From positions 52,187-116,186 of the forward strand of contig KN817602.1 in NCBI GenBank assembly GCA_000827495.1: a stretch of 64,000 bases of DNA, written 5' to 3'. Below are positions 10,831 through 21,543 of this stretch, one piece after another. Each line of letters starts with the position of its first letter. Position 1 is the stretch's first letter. The notes under the pieces are model-generated. The model was not told the DNA's origin. It saw only the letters and a program-made list of their open reading frames with translations, and ran no database searches. Made by a program: the position numbers and the translations under genes. This DNA is from Hypholoma sublateritium FD-334 SS-4. Lineage: Eukaryota > Basidiomycota > Agaricomycetes > Agaricales > Strophariaceae.

Positions 10831-12085
10831 TTACGAACTGCGAGAGGGGCGGAAGCCATTTTGCTCTCTCAGGAGATCTCTGCGAAACGGAACACCCCGA
10901 GTTATCTGGGTCGAGAAAATCAATCCAGTGGGTTGTACTTTGTCGTTCCACAAGGGGGCTCCGGAGGCAGGCGCATTCGATACTGGCTTGACGCGACTAT
11001 TCAGGATAGCCATCATCGAGCTGGAATACGACTTTGCGATAATTATGGCGGCAGGGGCAAAGTAGGGTGCATGTCCAGGTAGGTACAGCAGGGCCAGAAT
11101 GACGGCTGACGATAATGCTGGATCCGCTGACGTTTAGAAGCATACTCTGTACATGTGGACAAAACAGTAGAAATGCTGACCAGTTACACATCCCGTCTCA
11201 ATGGACAGCCTAATCAGTCTTACTACGACGCCGTGCGTATTTTCAAAGCCCGTATCCCGCTTCTTTAACTATAGATTACAACTACACTCAGCGTACGTGA
11301 AGTTTACACTGGGTTCGTCACTCACATTATAAGACATTATTGCTGCAATCACCATATCACAAGCAACATTGCATCCTGCCCATATCTAAAAAGTATCAAG
11401 TACATATATGGTGAGATTTACCTTTGAAACTCCGAGTTATCTACAGAGACAGATTGCTTACACCGATTGTAGTCAAGCTTGTAATTTGAGTTGTTAACCT
11501 GGATAACAAGATTGCGTGTTTGAGCTGTACTGTCAATGTGATTGCTGCTGTAAGCTGTCCCAGCGAGAGCTTTCGACGCATTGTCACTGAGAAAGGCATT
11601 TTTAGATGTATATGGCCCATTGTCCTCACCAGGCTAATAAAAATTACTGCGTATTTCGATCGCGTCAGGACGCTGATTCGGTAGCAGTAGAACCCTTGAG
11701 TGATGGATACGACTAGCAATTGCCATAGCACAGGCCGACTTGGTCAGCGGGCGCTTGATATCAACATAACGATGCATGCACATACTCAGGCCAGTCATGA
11801 GTGTGATGGATATCCACAATGTTCCATCTTCATCGAGTCCCTGGGGCCCGCTGGTATACGCCATGGTGAAATGTTGGATATCGTCATGCGAGAGTGTTAC
11901 TGTCTGAATACTTTCCAGAAGGAACTGCGCAAAGACAATCAACTTGAACATGCGGTGATCCTTTGGGAACGCGATGTAGTAGAAATCTCAACCCGAAAAT
12001 TAGTCCGGCGTCAGTTATACCAAATTTTAATAAATGTCGCACAGACTTGCACATATAACATTCCCAGAAGAGCCCAATTCGCCAT
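10831..12085 (-). CDS. DUF6534-type multi-pass membrane protein, copy 2
   Basis: A paralogue of the 4787-6075 gene with the same exon order. It begins MANWALLGMLYVQV, then after an intron starting GTGCGA continues YFYYIAFPKDHRMFKLIVFAQFLLESIQTV. Next come ITLMTGLSMCMH, RFYCYRISVLTRSKY, LGQLTAAITL, IWAGCNVACDMVIAAIMSY and VRLIRLSIETGCVTG. It ends IIIAKSYSSSMMAILNSRVKPVSNAP plus a polar tail. All joins are GT-AG and in phase. The membrane topology is that of DUF6534 proteins (7 TM, function unknown). It sits tail-to-tail with the 7-TM gene, whose stop is ~690 bp away. The 5' end is uncertain for the same reason as in copy 1. Confidence 0.72.
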
Positions 12086-13375
12086 GATGCCAAAGAGCTT
12101 CAAACGAAGTATCGATGAATGTAAATCACAAGAAACTGAATGCTGATATGCTTTACATCGACTGCCGCTCTGAAATATAAAGGTTAACACGCGGGAAATC
12201 CTGTGGAGCAACATCTGACCCACACCAAGTAAATGCCCTCCGGAACTTCGGGACTGTCAGAGGTAGGTAACGATGACATTACTGAAAGTCGCAGATTTTT
12301 CTAGTGAGAGACAGAAGAGGATCAGGCAAGTATGGCGCTCTGGTTTTGAACGAGTAGGAAATTAGATGTCTGTCAAAAAGGCAGTGGTCTGTTCACAGCA
12401 TCTTTTATGAGGCACCAGGTCGTCCTTGCGGTCATTGTTGGCAATTAGATGGAAACTGCGACGAAATTAGCTCACGTCTGACTTTGGCTAAGTATAGCGA
12501 AATTACAGGGTGGGCCAACCTGAAGTCGGAAATACGGTGCTATTTTTGTTGGTTGCACTATAGCATGAGCGCCTGCGCTAGAGGTCCAGATGATTTTAAA
12601 TGGGACAACACTTCACAAACCCAATGTCTGTGGAAATTAACTCAGCTATATATATATACGTATCGTTGATTCTACCGACATGAACTGGAGTGCAGATTGT
12701 TTCATTAGTCCCGATTGAATTGGGGGCGATGAACCATCCGTATCTTCTGATTGATGCAAGTACGGCAATAAACACCATCATGATACCTAGTACGAAGCTA
12801 TAGTTTCTGCACTAGTCGTCTTGATATACCCGTGTGTTGACACGAATTGCATACCAAAAATACAGCATAAAGTTCATCTAAATTTGTCATATTGAGAAGA
12901 AATGAAAAATTCATAATTTCACAAGCTGTACGTATAGTCGTACATTGAACTACAAAGAAGACAGACCACGAGTATAACAAAGCTAGTGTAGCCACTAAAT
13001 CTTGTATATAATAGGTTCAAAGATGTTTGAGTATCTATAGAAACGATGGGGTACGAATCGCGATAGGAAGAGGCGCCGGGGCCGCACGCGGACGGGGCGC
13101 TAAGGTGCGCGAGCTCTGACGCAGTGAGGCTGGGCGCGGCGCGAGAAATGACAGTACACATTTGTAGGGGGGCGAAGCAGACGTGTCGAGTGCGAGACCG
13201 CTCGTGCTGGGGAGATCTGCGATGCCGCGTTGGGGCCAAGTTGGGGCGGCTGGCGCGTCGCGCCCAGAGGAAGCACGTGACACTTCCTTTCTGCAACTTT
13301 TCTGAGACGTGTATCTTCGCAACTTCCAATTCACAAGGACCGAGTACGCAGTAGAGCTCCGCCACCTCGGCGTCG
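12086..13375. other. Intergenic, no gene seen
   Basis: AT-rich to about 13.05 kb, then GC-rich. Short open frames on both strands do not resemble proteins and lack plausible splice continuations. The GC-rich 3' part leads into the dispersed-repeat copies beyond 13.37 kb. Confidence 0.45.
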
Positions 13376-13510
13376 CCTGCGCCCACCAGCGACGACTTCT
13401 CGCAGTGCATCCACCCTCTCTATACCAACAATCCTTCCACTTCCTTCTAGACCTTGTCTTCTCTCCGCCCGTCTTCCTCTCGGGCGCCCTTCGTTGACAC
13501 CGGTACGCGT
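13376..13510 (+). repeat. GC-rich dispersed repeat, partial copy c
   Basis: Contains cgcccaccagcgacgac, as in the copies at 7.5 and 14.0 kb, followed by gcagtgcatccaccc and a ctagaccttgtctt...cgtcttcctctcgggcgc block. That block aligns better with 25590-25700 than with the two longer copies, so it may represent a second subfamily. Confidence 0.5.
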
Positions 13511-14034
13511 TGGGTTGGGTGCGTCTCGCCTCTCTGCTCCACGCACACTCTCCTCTCTACTATACGCACCCTCCCCTCCCAACGCTGTCGCCTTTGTTGA
13601 CACGTGTCGCGCACAGACACTTCCGTACGTGGCGACCGTACCTGCGGTTGCTGCGCGCATATGTCTTCAGCGGGCGGAGCTGCGCGTACAGTGAGCATAT
13701 CTCCCCGTCTGAGAAGCGAGCGAAAACGAGGCGGCGGGCGCATTCACGGCGTCCGTCTCGAGCGCCCGCAGGCCCGAGTCGCACGCTTGCATCCTATGCC
13801 CACCTCCTCACCCGTCTCATCGGAAGCGAAGCCGGGCGTGGAGATGGACGCAGTTCGCAGAGTGGAATCAGCGCCGCGGTCGCGTAGTTGATGACGTTCG
13901 AACACGCACGACGCAGGCTCCGCATCAAACGAGCAACGCTCGCGCAGGCGGCGCTGCTGGCCCGCCGTGCACGGCACAGAACGATACTTATGTTCCAGTT
14001 CTGCTCATCCAGATCCGACTCTCCCGCCCACGCG

Positions 14035-14375
14035 ACCACCCGGGAGTTGCCCCGCCCACCAGCGACGAATCCCCGGTGCATCCACCCCGCGGCGGGGCTC
14101 TGCGCTCCGCCCGTAGGCCTCACCCGGATTGGTGTCGTGGTGTTCTGTGCTAAACCCGTCGTTGACTCTTCCGTCCCGTCTTCGTGCTGTCGGTCTTCGC
14201 CTCGGGCGCCTCATTAGCTCCCACCACGGTCGACCCGCTAGCGTACGCCTTGTTGGCGGCGTATACACTGCCCAGGGATTACGCGCGCCTGTCCCCTTCC
14301 CCTCGCCCTGCTCACCTGCCGAAAGGCATCGGTCTTATACAACTATGCGGACACGAGTTCACGCAAGCCTACACT
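14035..14375 (+). repeat. GC-rich dispersed repeat, copy b
   Basis: The best partner of 7510-7890. The shared order is ccgcccaccagcgacga, gtgcatccacccc, a gaggcctcacccggattgg-type block, gttgactc...cgtcttcgt, cgggcgcctc.ttag, then gcgcgcctgtcccctt...gctcacctgc. Overall divergence is substantial, so this is an old copy. Confidence 0.6.
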
Positions 14376-17300
14376 AACGATCTTCTATCATCCTTTCCCC
14401 TAAGTGCTTCAATTGACAATCAGTCAAATTGGGTCTCATGCGCAATTGTAAGAGAAGTACGAAGTGACTTCAACCTTTCAACCTTTAATAGTGGCACTTC
14501 AAGCTTCATAAATCATTGTGTAAGTTCAATCGTTTCAAACGCCGAATGCAACAATTCGCCGTAGCGCGATATTTTAAAGAACCAGAAAGAATAACTAGGG
14601 ACCAAAGCGAGAGAATCAAAATTAAAAGCCATGCCTTCCTGCAGCCATCAGCCAGCCATGTCGAGGATTCGCACCGCTCGATCCCACAGGGGGGTCGAAC
14701 AGCCTTCTCCGTTCGTTCAAATTCCACCCCGGAGGATGAGGGTGGAATGGTCGCTCGAGATGGTGCGTTGGCACCGCACAGGCCTTTCACCCGTACTTTA
14801 ACTTTTCTGTCCNCCCTTCGACCCTCGCATATGTCCTTTTTTTTTTTTTTTTTTTTCTCTTTTCTCTCTTTTTTTTTTTGATGGCGAGGGCAAGACGGCG
14901 GCGCATCCGGCTAGCGACACGCAGAGAGGGAGGTACCTTACCCTCTCTGAATGGTAGTAACGGAGTATAACCTTTGATACAGAGGACGGTCGTGTCGTCT
15001 GCATCTCTGCCCGTCTCCTTTATCGAAGGGCCTGTTCTTCTGGAATCCTCGCGATGGCTGGCTGGGCTCATGTCCACATCTCCGTACATAATAAAACACA
15101 CAATCACGCAAGGGTAAGAAATTCGGAAGGAATAGAAGAGAAGAGCAGGAGAAACGTCGAGAGGAAATACTGATCTCAACGTCAGCGGAATTGAAAATAA
15201 ATAAATAAAATAAAAGCACCACACACATTTGAGATGTCTCCGAATCCCTCTGAAAGCGTTGGGAACACAACGATGCAGGTAGATTAGCGCGAAACGGCGG
15301 CTTCCTCTGCGAGGACAACAGATTAGTGGTGGACAGGGGGCTACACATATAATGTAAAGCTTACGAGTAACGATATGCAACCGCGATTCCGAGTACCAAC
15401 ACAATCACCACTGCCCACAATAATGGCTCCATTGTGGATTGAGCGGGGCTATTGCCTGTGATGACATAGAATGGTGCCCGACTCTAAGACGTAGATGCTG
15501 GGGCTTTGATGAGATGCATAAGTCAGTTATTCATGGGAGACTCGGAGACGAATCGCTTACTTTGAAGCTCTACGAGGTGTCCGACCGTCACGAGGTGAAA
15601 TTGACGACGTCGAGGTCAGCGGACATGTTTATTTGTAGTGGCAATCGATGTGCCACTGGCGAAATAATAAAGGGCGATCTGATGCAAGGGCTCAGCTAAG
15701 CTTCCAGTAGCACGAATGTAGGCGGTGGTCACTTACTTCGAGCTCCCTCAGCGAGGCGATGTCGTGTATGCCCTTGCTGGACATGAGGCAACGCGAGTAG
15801 GATCATCGAAGGTGGTGATTAAAGTGTAGCGCGCTGAAGGCTTTCGTGTGACCATACGGATATCCATCGCACCCTGTTCAGAGAAAGGGGAGAAGGTGGT
15901 GGTTTGGAAGAAAGAAGGGACGGCGGCGGGGACAGGCTTATATAGAATTCGGGGCGTTGGTCGTGTTTGTCTGCCTTTTCGTCTATGTCAGCCTCGATCA
16001 GCACCCTGGTGAGTGGCTGACTACGATCGGCCGAGCGTCTGCAGGGTGCTCGTCCCACAGATCAGCCTCGTGGTCTAGGTAAAGGCGATGTGGACGAGCT
16101 CGGACGCTCTAAGGCTTTCAACGAGTCATAGCGTGGCAATTTTTGAGGGGATCTCAGCAGATATCAGCCTTCGGAGTTCCGATTTTCACCGCCCCGGATA
16201 GAAGCATGGCGTATCGATGGCGTAGCGAGATCAAGGGGAGCGATTATCAGAGAACAGGGACAGACTTTGCCCTTAGATAGAAATTGCAAAGATGGCGGTG
16301 GGTGAAAGTTCAGTCTGGAGTCCATGTGTGTTGTGCGCGTATGTTCCGAGCGAATGGGATTAGAATGATCTGAATGTCTACAAAGCGTTTACAGCAGGCG
16401 GTACATTCTCGCAAACCAGGGATTGGATTGACAACGCAGACAAACCCGAGGGAGAGCACTAGTCAGCCTAGTGGCACTATTGGCCCCATTTCAGTCCAGA
16501 CACACCCCTACTTCTATGTCGGCTTGAAAGACGTCCATTGTATTTCCAGGGTATAACCAAGGCAACAGCAAGCGTAGACGAGCAATTCGCGCCAGTCACA
16601 AACCAGCCAGTGTAATTCACTGTAGTACATCCTTTGTTTCACTCGTTAGAAGATATTCCGGGGACCTAAGTGCCTATAAGAGTCCAAGAACAAGGCTGAG
16701 AGTCGTACATAAGTAGCGTTAGCGAGCACCAGGAGAATAGAGGAGAGTACATAGGCGCCTGGTGTCGGCGGACGGGTTGGCGGTTGCTGTCAGTGTCCCG
16801 AAGCTCTCCGACACAAACGCAATCTCCGCCCGGTGATTCCCGTCAAATGGTCCCGCGCTCCCATTATCACGGTGACCCTGAACGTAGGGTTAGCGGCGCA
16901 GCGCAATGGTCATTGAAGGACATTTGGCTCCCTGGACCAGGGCGGCGTGGCACTCGACGCGGGGACGCGCACGCGCACGACGAAAGCTAGGGGTGGTCGA
17001 TAGCGTGGTCCAGAGCCAGCGCACTCTAAGGGCCGATAGGGCGCGGAAGGCTGTGAGGCAGAAAGGGATGTCGACCAGCTCCAGGTCGCACTACAGCGGG
17101 AGAATACGTCGCTGCGCATGCAGCAGGTGTGGGAAGGGGGTTTCCGTGAGAGGGAGGGAGGGCGCTGGCGGCGGATAGATGGCGGTGAGAAGTCGAATAG
17201 GAGCGAGAGCGTGCGCGTGGGCAGCGTGCGGTACACGAAAGGGACGGCGATAACGGCGTTCTTCCGTGTTGTACAGAGGCAGCCGTAGTGGTGTGGCTGT

Positions 17301-17804
17301 ATTATGAACGGGCGAATGATGGTGTCTGGTGGACCACATACTGCACACGCGGCCTGATAAGTACCCACCTTTCCTAAATCGGGCGAGCATCAATCGAGGG
17401 ATGCCTCCGGACCTCCTGGGACACACAACATATATGCATGAACGCATATAACACCGTGTATTAGTAGAATACAAAGTATACTACAAATTTGTTCCGGATT
17501 CTGTTGGATGAAAACGCACTTCTTCGAAAAGCAGATTTTGTCGCCGCACGCACACTCACGTTTTCTTACCTAGCGCGGGGCATTTGTGGCCAGTCATTGA
17601 GCAGCATCGATCATCATTGATAAAGGTAAATGTGATATAAGAGGACAAAAATATAACGGCGCGAGGCAGTAATCCAAACCATGTCTGATACTACAAACGG
17701 GGGAATGCTATAACAAACTCAGCAGCGTACGAAAATAAAGTAGAATGGAGGTTGGGGTAACAAATGGGTAATAACAATTTTTGTAGCGAAAATTGAACCC
17801 CTCG
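14376..17804. other. Long gene-free stretch
   Basis: No gene supported over ~3.4 kb. It contains an ambiguous base at 14813 next to a poly-T/poly-pyrimidine tract (14838-14880), a pattern consistent with low-complexity DNA at an assembly weak point. A GC-rich segment at 16.9-17.25 kb gives chance open frames only. The last ~150 bp before 17804 is the 3' flank of the first small-family gene. Confidence 0.5.
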
Positions 17805-18155
17805 TTAGTCACAATAGATTCTGGAAAGCTTCATATCGTCGATGTCGGTGAGCCCGCGCTCCCTCAGCCACTCCTTTGCGCGTGCCGTGCGCGGACGTCC
17901 ACGCAGCCGCTCTAATGAGAGCGGCTGGGGCTGATACGTGGAGAAAATAACAAACAGGATGTTGACTGGATCGTCCAATGGGTTGTCGCGCGGAGCGGGA
18001 ATAATCCGCCAGCAATAGTCCGGGATGTCGTCAAACAGGAACCTGAGCGCCGCGTACGCGTCGCTAATATTGTCTCTGTCCATGCCTCTGATTGCTTTGG
18101 CCATGCGACACATGTGGTCGCCGTTGAGGCGGTATCCGACTGCTTGGAATACCAT
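17805..18155 (-). CDS. 116-aa small-family protein A1
   Basis: A single-exon coding region for 116 aa, beginning MVFQAVGYRLNGDHMCRMAK and ending LSRIYCD. It belongs to a family with seven intact members in this window, which I do not recognise. Conserved blocks are GYR.N...CR.AK near residues 7-21, IPDYC/RPDGF near 45-50, the hydrophobic strand PVNILFVIF near 63-72, PLSLERLR, R.ARAKEWLRERG and (I/T)(D/E)(I/D)DD(M/W)(K/R)L(S/I)R.Y at the end. There is no signal peptide or TM segment, so a cytosolic or nuclear protein is likely. The ATG directly follows TTAG, and a 5'-UTR intron is likely at 18156-18222 (donor GTAAGC). Closest relative is A2 at 18766-19113. Confidence 0.8.
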   Translation of the reverse strand: MVFQAVGYRLNGDHMCRMAKAIRGMDRDNISDAYAALRFLFDDIPDYCWRIIPAPRDNPLDDPVNILFVIFSTYQPQPLSLERLRGRPRTARAKEWLRERGLTDIDDMKLSRIYCD

Positions 18156-18765
18156 CTAAGATAAAGAACGGTACATTGAGAAAATTTTAGCAAGCGCCAA
18201 GGTGGCTTTTGGTCTGGCTTACAGAAAGAGTTCAGATGAATTGATAAAGATTGCAGCGATTTAGAGGTGAGGTCGTTATAATTGCAGGAGCGTTTTGTAT
18301 AACAACAGTTCAAGGACTCTTTAGATGAAGGTGGTGGTTCGTTTGTGGGTTGAATATTAATTTTGCGGCCGTCTAATCTTTATCCTCATGCAGATGGTCA
18401 TGTGAAGACTAGTATGTCGGTGGCACATGTGGCCTCAGGCCTCAGACTCGAATGCAACTTCACTCATACGTTCTACTTCCACGCCTATAACGATACCCCT
18501 GCTAACTTCGCCACTCATACTACATAATTAAATCTTAGGCAAGCTACTTAATACTGCAATCTGACATACTACAATAGTCGGACAAAATTACAACAGGGTG
18601 AAGTTGTAATTCCAACAATATGTGATACTACATACAGCAGAGTACTACATCGGAAGTAGGGAATAAAATGACGCAGAAATACAGTTACAGCGTAAGTAGA
18701 ATAAAAATTGCAGTGGTAAAGGGATCATAAATGTCTCATACTGGGAATACGGATACTACATGCTA
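18156..18765. promoter_or_regulatory. Duplicated divergent promoter with missing plus-strand partner
   Basis: From 18230 to about 18560 this region aligns with 19140-19480, the spacer between the divergent genes A2 and B1. Shared landmarks are gaaggtggtggttcgtttgtgggttg, ggtcatgtgaag, tgtggcctcaggcctca and aacttcactcatacg. It includes the equivalent of the B-gene leader and splice donor (here cttaggcaag, in B1 cctaggtaag). No B coding region follows, so the plus-strand partner of this unit seems deleted. The last ~100 bp is the 3' flank of A2. Confidence 0.6.
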
Positions 18766-19113
18766 CTAGCAATAAATTCTGGAGAGTCTCATGTCGTCGA
18801 TCTCGGTGATCCCGCGCTCCCTCAGCCACTCATTTGCGCGTGCCGTCCGCGGACGTCCACTCAGTCGCTCTAACGAGAGCGGCTCTGGCTGACGCGTGGA
18901 GAAAATGACAAACAGGACGTTGACTGGATCGCCCAGGGGGTTGTCGCGTGGCGCGGAAATAAGCCGCCAGCAGTAGTCCGGGATGTCGTCGAACAGGAAC
19001 CTGAGAGCTGCGTAGGCGCCATCGATGTTGTCTCTGTCGACGCCTTTGATTGCTTTTGCCATGCGGCACATCTGGTCACCGTTGAGGCGGTATCCGACGG
19101 CTTGGAATACCAT
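18766..19113 (-). CDS. 116-aa small-family protein A2
   Basis: 115 aa, MVFQAVGYRLNGDQMCRMAK to RIYC, the closest paralogue of A1 with conservative replacements throughout. It lacks the final Asp of A1 because the stop comes one codon earlier. The frame stays open upstream to about 19197, but the chosen ATG is the one shared by all A members. In contrast to A1, no AG sits right before the ATG, so the leader intron may be lost or use another acceptor. It is divergent from B1, with a 424-bp spacer between the two start codons. Confidence 0.8.
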   Translation of the reverse strand: MVFQAVGYRLNGDQMCRMAKAIKGVDRDNIDGAYAALRFLFDDIPDYCWRLISAPRDNPLGDPVNVLFVIFSTRQPEPLSLERLSGRPRTARANEWLRERGITEIDDMRLSRIYC

Positions 19114-19537
19114 CAACGAAAAAGATTGGTAGAGATTTTGGAGAGAATTTATTTGGAGGAGAGGTCGCGATGATTGCTGGAGAGTTCTGGATAACAATAT
19201 TTGGGGACTCCTTGGATGAAGGTGGTGGTTCGTTTGTGGGTTGATTATTAATTTGGTGTCGGCTAATTTTTATCCTCGTGCGGATGGAGACGGATGGTCA
19301 TGTGAAGGCTCGTGTGTCGGTGGCGTACTTATGTGGCCTCAGGCCTCAGGGTCGAACACAAATTAAATCGAACACAAATCGGGTGGCAACTTCACTCATA
19401 CGTGCTCCTCCTACATCTTCAACGATACCCCAGCTTGTTTCTCTACTCATACTACACATTTAAATCCTAGGTAAGTTACTTGAACGATAGCCATATTGCC
19501 GACATAATCTAACTGGTGCTATCGTCGCCGTTCGCAG
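19114..19537. promoter_or_regulatory. Divergent promoter between A2 and B1
   Basis: A 424-bp spacer between two outward-facing small-family genes, duplicated (without the B gene) at 18230-18560. It contains the B1 leader intron 19471-19537, with a GTAAGTTACTT donor and an acceptor CAG directly before the start codon. Shared direct elements with the duplicate include gtggtggttcgtttgtggg and tcatgtgaag. Co-regulation of both genes is an inference from the shared spacer. Confidence 0.55.
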
Positions 19538-19888
19538 ATGGCCCAAGTCATTGGATTCCGCTTCAATGCCGCAAATCTCTGTCGTCTCGCCAAAAGCATG
19601 CGCGGAATTGAATGCACTAGTCTTTTGGGAGCCGTTGGGGTTATATTCCGAGAATTTGAAGACCGTCCGGATGGATTTAGGATCGAGCTCATCCCTGTGC
19701 CACCCGGTGATCCTTCAGGCGAAGAGGTCAATATTATCTTCATCATCTGGGTGTCTTCGAAACAAAAACCCCTCTCCTTCAAGAAGCTCAGGCAGCTGCC
19801 GCGTATGCAAGAAGCAAAGGGCTTTCTCAGGGGTTTTGGCATCACGGAGATCGACGATTGGAAGCTTATCCGAACATATTTAGATTGA
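19538..19888 (+). CDS. 116-aa small-family protein B1
   Basis: 116 aa, starting MAQVIGFRFNAANLCRLAKSM and ending DDWKLIRTYLD. This is subfamily B: compared with A it has (V/L)IG(Y/F)RFN at the N-terminus, ED/ERPDGFRIE in the middle, EEVNIIFIIW as the central strand and LPRMQEAK.FLR near the C-terminus. The ATG follows the CAG acceptor of a leader intron (19471-19537). It is most similar to B3 at 25075, including nearly identical nucleotides over the first 60 bases. No recognisable domain. Confidence 0.8.
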   Translation: MAQVIGFRFNAANLCRLAKSMRGIECTSLLGAVGVIFREFEDRPDGFRIELIPVPPGDPSGEEVNIIFIIWVSSKQKPLSFKKLRQLPRMQEAKGFLRGFGITEIDDWKLIRTYLD

Positions 19889-20796
19889 CGTTGCAGTCGG
19901 CTCAGTCTATTTTCTTTTCAAAATTATTCTTTTACATACTACTTCATGATATAAATTAAGTAAGACTCAACGGCAACCCTGTGTGTATGCATATAGCCAG
20001 CTTGCGCACTCCTGTTCGGTCCGCGACACTCTCACCCTTCGCACACGCAAGGTCAACTGGGTGCTGCTTTTGAAGGAGCTCTCGGACACCCGAGACGAGT
20101 CCACGGGCTACACAAGCTTGAAGATGTGGACTCAAATCCGTGCCCCGTGCAACGACCCATAGGCAAAGGGCGGCGTGCTCATCATGCATCATGCATTCGT
20201 GCCTAATACGTATATTTGATTTCTAAATCGGGTGAGCATTGACATTCATATCGATCGATTGATCATCAACCGCACGTCATCCCGCCTGCAGCCCCCCTTA
20301 CTGGACCTGTTCATTAAAGGTGCTTCATCAATGAAATTCTCATGGCAAAAGAGAAGTACATGCCAAATAGGCTGGAGATGGCACACCCTCGGCACACAGG
20401 TGCGTAAGCATTCAACCTGCTCCGACTGTCTGAGCTAGTGAGCAGTTGCTCCGACACCGTGCGTATAGCAAATATGTGATGCAGCCAGTTGTGCTGTTTT
20501 TCAAGAATCAGATTTATAAACAACGCCACTAGAGCGCGTTCGCGATATACATACGCGTACGTACCAGATATAGAGATCAGGGAGAGATTCCGGTAGGTTG
20601 TGTCCCTGTGAACAGATTTTTTTGATATGTTGCGTGGATTCATTCCTTCTTTTCATCAAAAAAGGTCATTCATAATATTTTTAGGTAGGTAGAAAGATAC
20701 CTGTCTATATTGAACAAGAAACTCCAATAGGTAGGTAAAAATGCAAGACAAAACAAATCGTGTAAATAAAGATGACAGTCGTGATGTGCGGATTCC
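19889..20796. other. Intergenic, no gene seen
   Basis: About 900 bp between B1 and the nuclease-like gene, which converge here. Short open frames do not look protein-like. A tRNA-like match near 20130 (ctcaaatcc) lacks the rest of a tRNA fold and was rejected. Confidence 0.45.
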
Positions 20797-21543
20797 CTAT
20801 TCATTGTCCCAGTGGAATGTAGCTATTTTGTTGATGTAATTGTTGAATTCGGCCTCGGCTGTTGTGAAAATGCGCTGGCATTTCCATGGGGACATGTCTT
20901 GCTTCATCATACGGGCCAAGACTTTTTTGTCAAGCTCGTATACTTCCGTTTCTCCTCCGCAAACAAGGAGTCCCGCCAGATGAGGAGATCTGGTTTTACG
21001 GTGCGCCCTGTACATATACATGCAAAGGCTAGTGCGTCCATAGCCACGGTAGGCATTCGCCTTTTTGACCTCAAAAATCAGCAGAGCCATGTCCGGTTTA
21101 CCGCCCAGTCCGGCTTTCGCGACGATGAAGTCAGGCATCCCAGATCCTTTCAACCCCACCTTCGCCTTCACCGCTTTTCCATACGAGTCCATGGATGTGT
21201 TAGCATCATTATAGTCATCCGAATCTTCGCCATTATTGCCATTTTCTTTGGTAGCAGGGTCTGCATTGTTTGCATCCGCCTCGGAGTCTTCCTCTTCTAA
21301 ATCGGAAGGCATGTATTCGCTTTCGCTTTCAGTATCCACCAAAGGTTTGGGTGCGTCAACTCGGAAGAGGCCCTGAGGCTTCACAAGAAATTGTCGCTCC
21401 ATCGGAAAGTATGCTGTCAGAAAGCTGTTTAAAGGTCCATAAATGGAATGCTCGAAGTGGGAACTGCGTAAAGCCTTGTTGAGACGCTCTTCCAGCCATG
21501 CCGGAAGTAAAGGAAGGGGACGGTTCCTGCTGCTTGGAGGCAT
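20797..21543 (-). CDS. PD-(D/E)xK nuclease-like protein
   Basis: An intronless 248-aa protein. After a basic N-terminus (MPPSSRNRPLPLLPAWLEERL) and a segment IYGPLNSFLTAYFPMERQFLVKPQ comes a long acidic region (about residues 70-118, rich in E, D and N). The catalytic-like core follows: GMPDFIVAKAG, then ~10 residues later LLIFEVKKA. This gives the PD...ExK arrangement of the restriction-endonuclease-like fold; a Y-rich helix and LLVCGGETEVYELD follow. The fold call is mine from the motif only. It could equally be an inactive or substrate-binding relative. Lying between the B1 and B2 genes, it may or may not be functionally tied to them. Confidence 0.6.
   Translation of the reverse strand: MPPSSRNRPLPLLPAWLEERLNKALRSSHFEHSIYGPLNSFLTAYFPMERQFLVKPQGLFRVDAPKPLVDTESESEYMPSDLEEEDSEADANNADPATKENGNNGEDSDDYNDANTSMDSYGKAVKAKVGLKGSGMPDFIVAKAGLGGKPDMALLIFEVKKANAYRGYGRTSLCMYMYRAHRKTRSPHLAGLLVCGGETEVYELDKKVLARMMKQDMSPWKCQRIFTTAEAEFNNYINKIATFHWDNE

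Noticed and set aside
20110..20160. Possible tRNA remnant (ctcaaatccgtgcc)
   Set aside because: Lacks the invariant GTTC of the T-loop and any cloverleaf partner sequence.
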